A stretch of 64,000 bases of DNA from JBCBTJ01 sp039818665 (GCA_039818665.1 JBCBTJ010000009.1:1-64000), one strand, 5' to 3'. Shown: positions 7,971 to 17,260, counted from the first letter of the stretch. Notes: generated from the sequence alone by a model not told the origin. Numbers and translations are program-made.

Positions 7971-9623
7971 ATGGCTCGTTCGATCGACCTTTTCATCGCC
8001 CAGTTAAACCCCGTCGTGGGCGACGTCGCCGGCAACACCACCCTGGCGCGCCAAGCCCTGGCGGACGGCGCTGCGGCGGGCGTGGATCTCGTTGTGCTGT
8101 CAGAGCTGTTCCTCATCGGCTATCCGCCCGAAGACCTCGTCCTGAAGCCGAGCGCGGTGGAAGCCTGCATGGCGGCGGCGCGCGCTTTAGCGGCGGAAAC
8201 AGCGGGCAGCGCCGCCATGCTGATCGGCTGCCCCTGGGCAGAAAAAGACAAGCTTTTCAACGCAACACTGCTCGCCCAAGACGGTGCGATCGCGGCCCGC
8301 TTCGACAAGCGCGAGCTGCCGAATTACGGCGTGTTCGACGAGAAACGCGTCTTCGATCCCGGCGAGGGCGCGGCGGCGGCGATCGACTTCGAAGGCGTCC
8401 GCCTCGGGATCGCAACTTGCGAAGACATCTGGTTCGACCGCGTGCCGCGCGAGCTCGCCGAGGATGGCGCGGAGATGTTGATCGTCCCGAACGGCTCCCC
8501 CTGGCGGCGCACGATCCAGACTGAGCGCCACACCACCTTCTCCTCCTGGCAGAAGAACGGGCTGCCCTATCTCTTCGTCAACCAAGTCGGCGGGCAGGAC
8601 GAGCTGGTCTTCGATGGCGCAAGCTACGCCGTCGACCAGGACGGCGCTGAACACCAGCTGCTGCCCGAGTTCGAAACCGGCGCGACCTCTGTCCGCTTCG
8701 ACGCCGACGCTGGCCTTTTCATCCCGTCCGAACCGGCGGCGACGCTGCTCTCGGGCTGGGCCGCCGAATACGCCGCCGCGACCCTGGCGATCCGCGACTA
8801 TGTCGAGAAGAATCGCTTCCCGGGCGTCGTGATCGGCCTCTCGGGGGGCATCGACTCCGCGCTCACCGCCGCGATCTGCGTGGACGCGCTGGGCCCGGAG
8901 CGCGTCTGGTGCGTGATGTTGCCGTCGAAATATACGAGCCGCGAAAGCCTGGAAGACGCCGAAGCTTGCGCTCAAGCGCTGGGGGTGCGCTACGATACGG
9001 TCTCGATCGCGCCAGGCGTTGGCGCCCTCGGCGAAATGCTCGGCGGCCTTTTCGCCGAAACTCAGCCCGACACGACCGAGGAGAACATCCAATCCCGCCT
9101 GCGCGCCGTCGCGCTGATGGCGCTCTCCAACAAGTTCGGCCACATGGTCGTCACCACCGGCAACAAGTCCGAAATGGCGGTCGGCTACGCAACGCTCTAT
9201 GGAGACATGTGCGGCGGCTACAACGCGCTGAAAGACTTCTACAAAACCGAGGTTTTCGAACTCGCCCGCTGGCGCAACCAGAACCGCGACCGCGCCGCGC
9301 TCGGCCCCGCCGGCGAGGTCATCCCCCAGCGCATCATCGACAAGCCGCCGAGCGCGGAGCTCCGCGAAGACCAGAAAGATGAAGACAGCCTGCCGCCTTA
9401 CGAAGTGCTCGACGACATCCTCCGCGGGCTCGTCGACGAGGAGGCCGACATCGACGACCTCATCGCCCGCGGCCATGACCGCGCCACGGTGAAGCGGATC
9501 GAGCATCTGCTCTACATCGCCGAATACAAACGCCGCCAAGCCCCGCCGGGCGTCAAAGTCGGCGGCAAGAATTTCGGCCGCGACCGGCGCTACCCGATTA
9601 CCAACCGGTTTCGAGACGCCTGA
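7971..9623 (+). CDS. nadE: Glutamine-dependent NAD+ synthetase
   Basis: 550 aa. It makes NAD+ from deamido-NAD, ATP and glutamine. The N-terminal carbon-nitrogen hydrolase (glutaminase) domain shows the Glu-Lys-Cys triad: E45 in LSELFLIGYP, K113 in FDKRELPNYG and C150 in GIATCEDIWF. The C-terminal ATP-pyrophosphatase synthetase domain has GLSGGIDSALTAAI (P-loop SGGIDS 291-296), then TTGNKSEMAVGYATLYGD and the NRFRDA end. Length is normal. It is followed by gltX after 70 bp on the same strand. Confidence 0.95.
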   Translation: MARSIDLFIAQLNPVVGDVAGNTTLARQALADGAAAGVDLVVLSELFLIGYPPEDLVLKPSAVEACMAAARALAAETAGSAAMLIGCPWAEKDKLFNATLLAQDGAIAARFDKRELPNYGVFDEKRVFDPGEGAAAAIDFEGVRLGIATCEDIWFDRVPRELAEDGAEMLIVPNGSPWRRTIQTERHTTFSSWQKNGLPYLFVNQVGGQDELVFDGASYAVDQDGAEHQLLPEFETGATSVRFDADAGLFIPSEPAATLLSGWAAEYAAATLAIRDYVEKNRFPGVVIGLSGGIDSALTAAICVDALGPERVWCVMLPSKYTSRESLEDAEACAQALGVRYDTVSIAPGVGALGEMLGGLFAETQPDTTEENIQSRLRAVALMALSNKFGHMVVTTGNKSEMAVGYATLYGDMCGGYNALKDFYKTEVFELARWRNQNRDRAALGPAGEVIPQRIIDKPPSAELREDQKDEDSLPPYEVLDDILRGLVDEEADIDDLIARGHDRATVKRIEHLLYIAEYKRRQAPPGVKVGGKNFGRDRRYPITNRFRDA

Positions 9624-9693
9624 GCAGGCGGCGCCTTGCCGTCCCGGTCCGCCGCGGTTTAGACAGCGGCGCTTTCAACAAGGGCTCCCAAAG

Positions 9694-11034
9694 ATGGCCT
9701 CCATCGTCCGTTTCGCGCCGTCCCCGACGGGCCGGCTCCACGTCGGCAATGTCCGCACCGCGCTGATCAATTGGCTGTTCGCGAAGAAGGCGGGCGGCGA
9801 GTTCATCCTGCGCGTCGACGACACGGATACCGAACGCTCCACAGCTGAATACGAGCAAGGCATCAAAGACGACCTCGCCTGGCTCGGCCTCGACTGGGGC
9901 CGCACCTTCAACCAGTCCGCCCGCTTCGCCGACTACGACGCGGCCGCCGAGAAGCTGAAAGCCGCCGGCCTCCTCTACGCCTGCTATGAGACCCCCGACG
10001 AGCTCGACCGCCGCCGTAAGATCGCCCTCTCGCGCGGCCGCCCGCCGGTCTATGACCGCGCCGGCCTCAACCTCACCGGGGAAGAAAAAGCCAAGCTCGA
10101 AGGCGAGGGCCGCAAGCCCCATTGGCGCTTCAAACTCTCCGGCGGGCGCTGCGAGTGGACGGATCTTGTGCGCGGCGACCAATCCATCGACACCGCCTCG
10201 CTGTCCGACCCGATCCTCATCCGCGAGGACGGATCATATCTTTACACGCTGCCCAGCGTGGTCGACGACATCGCCTATGGGATCACCCATGTGGTCCGCG
10301 GCGAGGATCACGTCACCAATTCCGGCGCGCAGATTGAAATCTTCGAAGCCCTCGGCGGAAAAGCCCCCGCCATGGCGCACACGCCGCTGCTCGTGGGCGC
10401 GGACGGGCAGGGGCTCTCCAAGCGTCTCGGCTCGCTCTCCATCGCCCAGCTCCGCGAGGACGGGATCGAACCCCTCGCCATCGCCTCGCTCCTCGCAAAG
10501 ATCGGCACCAGCGACAATGTCGAGCTGCGCGAGAGCTTGGACCAGCTCGCAGAGGAATTCGACTTCGGCAAGATCGGCCGCGCCTCCGCCCGCTTCGACG
10601 AAAACGACCTCGGCGCGCTCAACGCCGCCATCGTCCACGCCAAGTCCTATGAGGCGGTGGCCGATGTGGTCGGTCCCATGACCGGCGGCGCGGACAGCGC
10701 GCCCGACTTCTGGGACGCGGTCAGGGAAAACCTCGAAAAGGTCGCCGACGCCGCCGACTGGGTCCCGGTCGTCTATGGCGACATAGATCCCGTTGTTGAG
10801 GACGGCGACGCAGATTTCATCGCCGAAGCCGCCGCCGCATTGCCTGCAGGCGATCTCACGCACGAGAGCTGGGGCGCGTGGACCAGCGCCCTCAAAGCCG
10901 CCACCGGCCGCAAAGGCCGCGGCCTGTTCCGTCCGCTGCGCCTGGCGCTCACCGGCCGCGAGCGCGGTCCCGAAATGGCGGCGCTCCTGCCGCTGATCGG
11001 GCGCGAGCGGGCGTTGAAGCGTCTAGCTGTCTAG
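9694..11034 (+). CDS. gltX: Glutamyl-tRNA synthetase
   Basis: 446 aa class I aminoacyl-tRNA synthetase. The HIGH motif is HVGN (16-19) within PSPTGRLHVGNVRTALINW, and the KMSKS equivalent is LSKRLG near residue 241. The length and the lack of a zinc-binding cysteine cluster fit the shorter alphaproteobacterial type; many relatives have a second copy, and one of the two can be specialised for tRNA-Gln misacylation. Which copy this is cannot be decided here. Its last 12 bp overlap the convergent LOG-family gene. Confidence 0.93.
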   Translation: MASIVRFAPSPTGRLHVGNVRTALINWLFAKKAGGEFILRVDDTDTERSTAEYEQGIKDDLAWLGLDWGRTFNQSARFADYDAAAEKLKAAGLLYACYETPDELDRRRKIALSRGRPPVYDRAGLNLTGEEKAKLEGEGRKPHWRFKLSGGRCEWTDLVRGDQSIDTASLSDPILIREDGSYLYTLPSVVDDIAYGITHVVRGEDHVTNSGAQIEIFEALGGKAPAMAHTPLLVGADGQGLSKRLGSLSIAQLREDGIEPLAIASLLAKIGTSDNVELRESLDQLAEEFDFGKIGRASARFDENDLGALNAAIVHAKSYEAVADVVGPMTGGADSAPDFWDAVRENLEKVADAADWVPVVYGDIDPVVEDGDADFIAEAAAALPAGDLTHESWGAWTSALKAATGRKGRGLFRPLRLALTGRERGPEMAALLPLIGRERALKRLAV

Positions 11035-11586
11035 CACCACCACCCGGTCGTCGAGCGCCTGGATCGCATGTTCCGGCGTGTCGGCGTGGACGAGGCTGGC
11101 CCGGAACTCCTGGGGCGTAAAATTGCCGTCGATGATATGATCCATCAACTCAAAGAAAGGGTTCCAGAACCCGTTCGTGTCGAGGAACGCCATCGGCTTG
11201 GCGTGCAAGCCCAGCCGCGCCCAGGACAGCATCTCGACGGCCTCCTCCAATGTCCCGATCCCGCCCGGCAGCACGATGAAGGCGTCGCTCTCGTCGAACA
11301 TCATCTGCTTGCGCGTGTGCATGTCGTCGACGATCCGATGCTCGACCTCTTCGAAGATCCGCTCTTTCTGCAGCAGGAACCTCGGCATGACGCCGAGCAC
11401 GTCGCCGCCGGCCTCTTTCGCCGCCTTGGAGGCCGCGCCCATCAGGCCCACGCCGCCGCCGCCATAGACCAGCCGCATCCCGCGCCGCGCCAACTCTTGG
11501 CCGGTCTCCTTCGCCAACGCCAAATAGCCGGCGTCGACGTCGTCGGACGAACCGCAGTATAGGCAGATGGAACGGAGACGAGACAT
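11023..11586 (-). CDS. LOG-family protein (nucleoside 5'-monophosphate phosphoribohydrolase)
   Basis: 187 aa, TIGR00730/YvdD type. It carries the family signature PGGIGTLEEAVEMLSWARLG, with YGGGGVGLMGAASKAA near the N-terminus and MHTRKQMMFDESDAFIVLPGG, read across the middle, supplying the catalytic Arg/Glu region. Family members release the base from AMP or cytokinin nucleotides; the bacterial role is often nucleotide salvage. The chosen ATG has GAGGG eight bases upstream and gives MSRLRSICLYCGS; 11 upstream codons are open but not family-like. The 3' end overlaps gltX by 12 bp. Confidence 0.85.
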   Translation of the reverse strand: MSRLRSICLYCGSSDDVDAGYLALAKETGQELARRGMRLVYGGGGVGLMGAASKAAKEAGGDVLGVMPRFLLQKERIFEEVEHRIVDDMHTRKQMMFDESDAFIVLPGGIGTLEEAVEMLSWARLGLHAKPMAFLDTNGFWNPFFELMDHIIDGNFTPQEFRASLVHADTPEHAIQALDDRVVVLDS

Positions 11587-11698
11587 GTCGGAACCCTCGA
11601 GACGCAAACCGTCCACCAATACGCTCTTGCCGCGTCACGCGCCAGCTTGGATGTCTGCGGGGACGCTGAACATGGCGAAGCGCGCGGGCGCGTCTTAA

Positions 11699-13543
11699 AT
11701 GCACGGCATGGCGGGACACCAAACGGCGGAAGACGCCGACAAGATTGAAAGCGCCGATGGCGGGCTGGGCGCCTCCGTCGTCCGCATCCTAAACCTGCTG
11801 GGCCGGCCGGAAATGGCCAAATGGCGCTGGGTGATGGCGGCGGCCGTCGTGCTGACCGTCGCCAGCAAAGTGCTCGCTGTCGGCGCGCCGGTGTTTCTCG
11901 GCGACGCGATCAACGCGCTCACCGGCAGCGAGGAGGTCGCGGCGGCCTTCGCCCCGGCCTTGACGCTGCTGATCGTCTTCGCCGGCGCGCGCTTCCTCTC
12001 CAGCGGCCTCCAGCAATTCCGCGACGCCCTGTTCGCGCCCGCCAGCCAAGACGCCCAGCGCATCGCCAGCGTCGAGGCCTTCCGCCACGCTCAGCACCTC
12101 TCGCTCAATTTCCACCAAACCCGCCGCACCGGCGCGCTGAACCGTGTGATCGAACGCGGCGCCGGCGCGATCGACTATCTCATCCGCTTCCTCGCCTTCA
12201 ATATCGGCCCGACCATCTTCGAGCTGATCGGCGTCGCCATCGTCATGTCGGCCGTGTACGACCCGATCCTGGCGTTGATCGCGGTCGTGACGGTCTTCAC
12301 CTATGCGGTGTTCACCTTCCTGATGACCGAGTGGCGCGTGCGCCAGCGCCGCGAGATGAACAAGGCCGACACGGAGCTGCGCGCCAAAGCCGTCGACTCG
12401 CTCACCAATTTCGAAACCGTCAAAGCCTTCGCCGCCGAGGAGCGCGAAACCGACCGTTTCGACCAAGCCATGCGCTCCTACAATGACCGCTACGTGGTCG
12501 CCATGCGCTCGCTCAGCATGCTGAACGCCGGCCAGGAGTTCATCATGAACGCCGGCCTCCTCGCCATGCTCGGCTTCGCCGCATGGGGCGCGTTCGAGGG
12601 CCGCATGCAGATCGGCGACGTTACCGCCGTCATGCTGTTGCTCTTCAATCTCTACCGCCCACTCAACATCCTCGGCTGGGCCTGGCGCGAGATTAAACAG
12701 GGCGCAGTGGATCTCGAAAAACTCTACGGCCTCGTCGCCATGATCCCCGAGGTCGCCGACAAGCCCGGCGCGAAAACGCTCGCAAACCCCAAGGGCGCCG
12801 TGCGGTTCGACGAGGTCGGTTTCGCCCACCAGGGCCGCTTCAAAGGCGTCTCCGGCGTCAGCTTCGACGCCGCGCCAGGGCGCAAAGTCGCCTTTGTCGG
12901 CCAATCCGGCGCTGGGAAATCAACCCTCCTGAAGCTTCTCTTCCGCTTCTACGACGTGGAGCAGGGGCGGGTTCTCCTCGACGGAGAAGATGTCCGCGAT
13001 CTCACCCAAACGAGCCTGCGCGCCTCGCTCGGCATCGTCCCCCAGGACGTCGTCCTCTTCAACGACACGCTCCGCGCCAATCTCACCTACGGCAAGCCCG
13101 ACGCGACCCAGGCCGGGCTCGAAGACGCCGCGCGCCGCGCCCAATTGCTCGATTTCATCCAAAGCCTGCCGGACGGGTGGGAGACCCGCGTCGGCGAGCG
13201 CGGCCTGAAGCTCTCTGGCGGCGAGAAGCAGCGCGTCGGCATCGCCCGCGTCATCCTTTCCGATCCGGCCGTGCTTATTCTCGACGAGGCGACCTCGGCG
13301 CTCGACAGCGCGACCGAGGCGGCCGTGCAGCACGCGCTGGAGGAGGCCGCCCGAGGCCGCACCACGCTGATGGTCGCGCACCGGCTGTCCACGGTTCGTG
13401 AAGCCGACGAGATCCTGGTGCTGCGCGACGGTGAGGTCATCGAACGCGGCGATCATGAGAGCCTGCTGGCGCTCGGCGGCGAATACGCGGATATGTGGTC
13501 GCGTCAGGCGGCCCAAGACGAGGTCGCCGCGGCGGCGGAATAG
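11699..13543 (+). CDS. ABC exporter, Atm1/HMT-like (fused permease and ATPase)
   Basis: 614 aa half-transporter with an N-terminal six-helix membrane domain (about 40-330) and a C-terminal ATPase. Motifs: Walker A GQSGAGKST, Q-loop VPQDVVLFND, signature LSGGEKQR, Walker B VLILDEATSALD, H-loop AHRLST. The segment MNKADTELRAKAVDSLTNFETVKAF, read over roughly residues 220-244, is characteristic of the Atm1 subfamily, which exports glutathione-conjugated metals or sulfur species. Substrate preference is inferred. The PSD-like gene starts 8 bp after the stop, indicating one operon. Confidence 0.88.
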   Translation: MHGMAGHQTAEDADKIESADGGLGASVVRILNLLGRPEMAKWRWVMAAAVVLTVASKVLAVGAPVFLGDAINALTGSEEVAAAFAPALTLLIVFAGARFLSSGLQQFRDALFAPASQDAQRIASVEAFRHAQHLSLNFHQTRRTGALNRVIERGAGAIDYLIRFLAFNIGPTIFELIGVAIVMSAVYDPILALIAVVTVFTYAVFTFLMTEWRVRQRREMNKADTELRAKAVDSLTNFETVKAFAAEERETDRFDQAMRSYNDRYVVAMRSLSMLNAGQEFIMNAGLLAMLGFAAWGAFEGRMQIGDVTAVMLLLFNLYRPLNILGWAWREIKQGAVDLEKLYGLVAMIPEVADKPGAKTLANPKGAVRFDEVGFAHQGRFKGVSGVSFDAAPGRKVAFVGQSGAGKSTLLKLLFRFYDVEQGRVLLDGEDVRDLTQTSLRASLGIVPQDVVLFNDTLRANLTYGKPDATQAGLEDAARRAQLLDFIQSLPDGWETRVGERGLKLSGGEKQRVGIARVILSDPAVLILDEATSALDSATEAAVQHALEEAARGRTTLMVAHRLSTVREADEILVLRDGEVIERGDHESLLALGGEYADMWSRQAAQDEVAAAAE

Positions 13544-13551
13544 GAACAAGC

Positions 13552-14445
13552 ATGTCGGACACATCACACACTTCATCGACCAAGACCCGAGCCTGGTCGC
13601 TCGGCGGATTTGATCTGGAGGGCGTCGCCGGCGCCGTCGCGGCCTGGCTCGTCGGCATCCTGCTCGGCTTGCTCTGGGGGCCCTTGTTCTGGCTCGGCTT
13701 CATCGCCGCGGTCCTTGTATTGATGGCCTCGCGCCGCGCCACGCGCACGCCGCCCGAGGACGCCGCCGCCGTCATCGCGCCTTGCGACGGCGTGGTGCAG
13801 GAGATTGGCTTGGTCGATGCGCCGGACGAGCTGCGCTGGCCGGCCGGCCAAGTGCGCCGCCTGCGCATCGCGTCCTCTCCGGCCTCGACGAACATGCTGT
13901 TCGCGCCGGCCTCTGGCGAGGTCGAGACGTTGGTCGCCGAGCCCGGCGATCCCTCGGTTTTCATCGCCGGCAAACCGGACATGGACGGCCTGGAGACCCG
14001 TTTCCTCAGCCTGAAGGGCGAGGCGGGGAATATCGGCCTGCGGATCGCTTCGGCCGGCCTCGGCCCGCGTTTGGACGTCGATCTTGAAGTCGGCGACATG
14101 GTCAAAGCCGGCCGCAAGATCGGCGTCCGCCGCCTTGGCGGCTGGTGCGACGTCTATCTCCCGGGCGCGGCGGAGATCGCCCTGACGGCGGGCCAAACCC
14201 TGGTCGGCGCGGAGACCGTGCTGGCGACGGGCGTTGAGCCTGGCGCGCCCGTTGCGAAAGAGATCGAAGAGCCGGCGCAGGAAGAGACGGACGTCCCCGC
14301 GGAGGAACCGCCCGCCAAACCCGCGCCCGAACCGGCGGAGCCAAGACCCAAAGACGAAGCGCCGCCCGCCGACGACGACACCGAAGCCGCCACCGCGCGC
14401 CTTTACGAAAAACTCAAAAAAGAAGCCGACAAGGCCGAGGACTAG
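13552..14445 (+). CDS. Phosphatidylserine decarboxylase-like protein lacking the pyruvoyl serine
   Basis: 297 aa. Two hydrophobic segments (about 22-58) precede a PSD-like domain: APCDGVV (76-82) matches the family A-DG-V start, and GRKIGVRRLGG followed by WCDVYLPG (188-205) matches the C-terminal FGS-R-DVYLP block. True enzymes have Gly-Ser at the cleavage site; here it is G196-G197, so the pyruvoyl group cannot form. The usual DVHVNRAP block is replaced by ASTNMLFAP (111-119), losing its histidine. A Pro/Glu/Lys-rich tail (about 230-297) is added. The 8-bp gap to the Atm1-like gene argues for a shared role. Family assignment is by motif reading only. Confidence 0.6.
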   Translation: MSDTSHTSSTKTRAWSLGGFDLEGVAGAVAAWLVGILLGLLWGPLFWLGFIAAVLVLMASRRATRTPPEDAAAVIAPCDGVVQEIGLVDAPDELRWPAGQVRRLRIASSPASTNMLFAPASGEVETLVAEPGDPSVFIAGKPDMDGLETRFLSLKGEAGNIGLRIASAGLGPRLDVDLEVGDMVKAGRKIGVRRLGGWCDVYLPGAAEIALTAGQTLVGAETVLATGVEPGAPVAKEIEEPAQEETDVPAEEPPAKPAPEPAEPRPKDEAPPADDDTEAATARLYEKLKKEADKAED

Positions 14446-14509
14446 GCCCGCGCCCCGTCGAATCCGCCGGGCGCGTCGCATAGGAAGCGCCATTTGGCGC
14501 GCTGGGTGA

Positions 14510-15517
14510 ATGGGCCAGATCACATCGCTCTATGTTTACAAGGTCGTCAGCCAAGCCAGCCCAGGCGTGGAGACGCGCGACCTGGTCAAAGGGCTCGGCC
14601 TCGATCCGGACGGACCTATCGACCCAGCCCAGATGGTTTCGTCGGCGGACTATTATCGCTTCTTCGCAGCGCTCGCCGAGCGTGACCCCGCGGGGCTGGA
14701 ACTTCCGCTTCGCATTGGCGCATCCATGCGCAGCGATGAATACGGGGCGTTCGGGCTCGCATGGAAGTCCGCGCCGGACCTGCGCGGCTCGTATGCGAGA
14801 TCCGAGCGTTACGGCCGCGTTTTAGGCAACGCCGAAAGGTACTTTCTCGAAAAGAGCGCCGAGGGCGTGCTCTACACGCTCGATAAGATGGGCGACGGCG
14901 GCCTCGGCATGATGCTCTCGAATGAAGCCAGTCTGTCGGCCGTCGCCACGATCAGCCAAGAAGTCAGCAGCGCGCCGTTTTCGCCCCTGGCGGTCTTCTT
15001 CAAACACCAGGCCCGAGGCGATACCGGCGTCTTTGCGGCTCATTTCGGCTGCCCGGTCCGCTTTGGGGCTGCGCGCGATGCAATCCTCGTTAGTGAGGAG
15101 ACGCTGGCGACGCCGAACAAGCTCGGCGACGACACCATCGCCCACTTCTTCGACCGCCACCTCGAACGAGAGCTCGCCACGCTCTCCGATGCGTCCAGTC
15201 TTGACCAGCGCGTTCGCCTCACGGTCTCGCAAAGACTCAGCGAAGGCGTCCCGAACCTGTCTGACATCGCCTCGGCGCTCGGCATGAGCGGGCGCACGCT
15301 TCAGCGGCGGCTTGCGGACAACGGCCGCTCTTTCCAAGGCCTTGTCGACATCGCCCGCCGCGAACTCGCCCAACAGCTCTTGCGCGATACCGATTACAGT
15401 CTCGCTGAAATCGCCTTCCTGACGGGCTTCGCCGAACAAAGCGGTTTCACCCGCGCCTTCAAACGCTGGGCCGGCCAAACACCCCGATCGTACCGGATTG
15501 GCTCCGGCGCAGCCTGA
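14510..15517 (+). CDS. AraC-family transcriptional regulator
   Basis: 335 aa. The N-terminal two thirds is the arabinose-binding-like ligand domain of OruR/ArgR-type regulators (FGLAWKSAPDLR, FKHQA, FGCPVRFGA). The C-terminal end has two helix-turn-helix units: LSDIASALGMSGRTLQRRL (about 255-273) and YSLAEIAFLTGFAEQSGFTRAFKRW, read over roughly 299-323, ending TPRSYR. It probably controls the NmrA-like and DUF1772 genes that follow on the same strand; no ligand can be named. Confidence 0.9.
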   Translation: MGQITSLYVYKVVSQASPGVETRDLVKGLGLDPDGPIDPAQMVSSADYYRFFAALAERDPAGLELPLRIGASMRSDEYGAFGLAWKSAPDLRGSYARSERYGRVLGNAERYFLEKSAEGVLYTLDKMGDGGLGMMLSNEASLSAVATISQEVSSAPFSPLAVFFKHQARGDTGVFAAHFGCPVRFGAARDAILVSEETLATPNKLGDDTIAHFFDRHLERELATLSDASSLDQRVRLTVSQRLSEGVPNLSDIASALGMSGRTLQRRLADNGRSFQGLVDIARRELAQQLLRDTDYSLAEIAFLTGFAEQSGFTRAFKRWAGQTPRSYRIGSGAA

Positions 15518-15624
15518 AGCGCAGATTTGGCGTGAACGGCCAAAACACTGGCGCCGCGCGACAAGAACGAGCGACGCCGCCTCCGTATCCCTTGGTTTGC
15601 AGCAAGCAAATACGGAGCAAGCCA

Positions 15625-16470
15625 ATGAACTTTCTGCGCAAAACCAAGCCGCTCGCCCTCGTTCTCGGCGGCACAGGCAAGACCGGCCGCAGGGTTGCGG
15701 ATCGATTGACAGCTTCAGGCCATGACGTCCGCATCGGGTCCCGATCGGCGTCGCCCGCCTTCGACTGGGACAATGAGAAGAGCTGGGGCGCCTGCCTTAA
15801 GGGCGTGACCGCCGCCTACATCACCTACGCGCCGGATCTCGCTTTCCCCGGCGCCGCTGACGCCATCCAAGCCTTTGTCCGAAAGGCGACGCGGGCCGGC
15901 GTGACGCGCTTGGTGCTCTTGTCGGGACGCGGCGAAGAAGAGGCGCAGGCCTGCGAGCGCATTGTCCAGGCCTCGGGCGTCGACTGGACCATCGTGCGGG
16001 CGAGTTGGTTCAATCAAAACTTCTCCGAAGGCGCTTTCATCGACATGGTGCTGAACGGTGCGATCACACTTCCGGCGGGCGACACGCCTGAACCTTTCGT
16101 GGATGTCGACGACATCGCCGATGTCGCGGTGGCCGCGCTGACGCAGGATCACCATGCTGGCGAAATTTATGAAGTCACCGGCCCCCGGCTGATGACGCTC
16201 GCCGATGTCGCCGCAGATCTCTCGGCTGCGACCGGCCGCGAGGTCGCCTATGTCGATGTTCCGCACGAGGCCTTTATGGCTGAGATTGAGACGTCCGGCG
16301 CGCCCAAGGATGTCGCCTGGATGCTGGACTACCTCTTTTCGACGGTCCTCGACGGCCGAAACGCGCATCTGACCGACGGCGTGGCGCGCGCGCTCGGCCG
16401 GCCGCCGAAGGATTTCGCCGACTATGCCCGCGACATCGCGGCGACCGGCGTTTGGAGCCGCGCGGCCTGA
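15625..16470 (+). CDS. NmrA-like NAD(P)-binding protein
   Basis: 281 aa atypical short-chain dehydrogenase. The glycine-rich nucleotide motif is LVLGGTGKTGRRVADRL at the N-terminus; further on WTIVRASWFNQNFSEGAF and DDIADVAVAALT are typical of NmrA/SDR-a proteins of the QorB or NAD(P)H-binding class, which often lack the catalytic Tyr-Lys pair. The start at 15625 has GGAG seven bases upstream; the frame is open for 31 codons before it. It lies between the AraC regulator and a DUF1772 gene, a grouping that suggests one small module of unknown substrate. Confidence 0.8.
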   Translation: MNFLRKTKPLALVLGGTGKTGRRVADRLTASGHDVRIGSRSASPAFDWDNEKSWGACLKGVTAAYITYAPDLAFPGAADAIQAFVRKATRAGVTRLVLLSGRGEEEAQACERIVQASGVDWTIVRASWFNQNFSEGAFIDMVLNGAITLPAGDTPEPFVDVDDIADVAVAALTQDHHAGEIYEVTGPRLMTLADVAADLSAATGREVAYVDVPHEAFMAEIETSGAPKDVAWMLDYLFSTVLDGRNAHLTDGVARALGRPPKDFADYARDIAATGVWSRAA

Positions 16471-16520
16471 GCGCCGGCCTGCGAGCCGTATCCTCCATCA
16501 AATCCACGAAGGACACACCC

Positions 16521-17021
16521 ATGACTTACGATTGGACACTCTATGTCTGCCTTTTCCTCGCACTCTGGAGCGCGGTGATTGGCGGCGTGTTCTCAGCGTT
16601 TTCGGAGTTCGTGATGAGCGGGCTCCAGCGCGCCGCGCCGGTCGGCGGGATCGAGTCCATGCAGCACATCAACCGAACCGTTCTGAAAACTCAGTTCGTG
16701 GCTGGAATCCTCCTAATCGGCCCGATGTCCATCGCAATCGCGCTCTATGCGCTGACATCGCTTCACGGGACGGCGAAAGTCGCGTTGATCCTCGCGCCGG
16801 CTGTCTACGTTCCGACCGTTTTCCTGATGACCATGTTCGGCAACGTTCCGATGAACAATCAGCTTGAACGCTTGGACCCTCGCTCGGCGGACGCGGAGGC
16901 CTATTGGCGCCGCTATGGCCGGGAGTGGACGCGTCTCAATCACGTCCGAACCTTGGGCGGCGTGCTCACCGGCGGGCTGTACCTTGTCGCGGCGATCAGC
17001 CTGGTCGCTGGCCAAGCCTAG
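16521..17021 (+). CDS. DUF1772 (anthrone-oxygenase-like) membrane protein
   Basis: 166 aa with four predicted membrane helices: 5-30, 60-82, 85-107 and 145-164. The family signature is visible in VIGGVFSAFSEFVMSGL, MQHINRTVL, GNVPMNNQLERLD and W-RYG-WTRLNHVRTLGG. DUF1772 members include fungal anthrone oxygenases, but most bacterial ones are uncharacterised. AAGGA sits upstream of the chosen ATG; the open frame before it overlaps the end of the NmrA-like gene. Likely cotranscribed with that gene. Confidence 0.75.
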   Translation: MTYDWTLYVCLFLALWSAVIGGVFSAFSEFVMSGLQRAAPVGGIESMQHINRTVLKTQFVAGILLIGPMSIAIALYALTSLHGTAKVALILAPAVYVPTVFLMTMFGNVPMNNQLERLDPRSADAEAYWRRYGREWTRLNHVRTLGGVLTGGLYLVAAISLVAGQA

Positions 17022-17059
17022 TTTGCGCCCGGCGTCCGGGCTTCTCGGACGTCCGGCCG

Positions 17060-17260
17060 CTAGCCGGAATTCTCCGGCCCCGCATTCATCCACGCCATCA
17101 GCGGCTTTAGCGGCAGCACCCAGCCGACGCCGGCGACGATGTAGAACAAAAGCTGCACGAGCCCATTCGCTTCGGTCAGCCAGGACCCGACGGTCGCCGC
17201 TGCGATGATGTAGAGCGGCAGATAGAGCAGCAAGATCAGCATGGCGGTCGGCTTGCGCAT
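17060..17260 (-). CDS. DUF2842 small membrane protein
   Basis: 66 aa with two hydrophobic helices (about 5-25 and 34-56). LVQLLFYIVAGVGWVLPLKP and LMAWM match the DUF2842 pattern, a small alphaproteobacterial membrane family of unknown role. The ATG at 17260 has GGGGA upstream; the 45 codons open before it are not family-like. It is divergent from ctaA with a 64-bp gap. Confidence 0.75.
   Translation of the reverse strand: MRKPTAMLILLLYLPLYIIAAATVGSWLTEANGLVQLLFYIVAGVGWVLPLKPLMAWMNAGPENSG

Noticed and set aside
8187..9539. 450-aa open frame antisense to nadE
   Set aside because: Typical GC-rich shadow: low-complexity, Asp/Arg/Gly-rich translation without motifs, opposite a fully conserved enzyme.
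11023..11034. gltX/LOG-family 12-bp overlap as evidence for a frameshift
   Set aside because: Both proteins have complete, family-typical C-termini; short convergent overlaps recur in this window (ctaA/lipoprotein, photolyase/cfa, mfd/PopA-like).
11789..12904. 371-aa open frame antisense to the ABC exporter
   Set aside because: Shadow frame with His/Glu/Asp/Gly-rich composition and no domain; the plus-strand ABC motifs are unambiguous.
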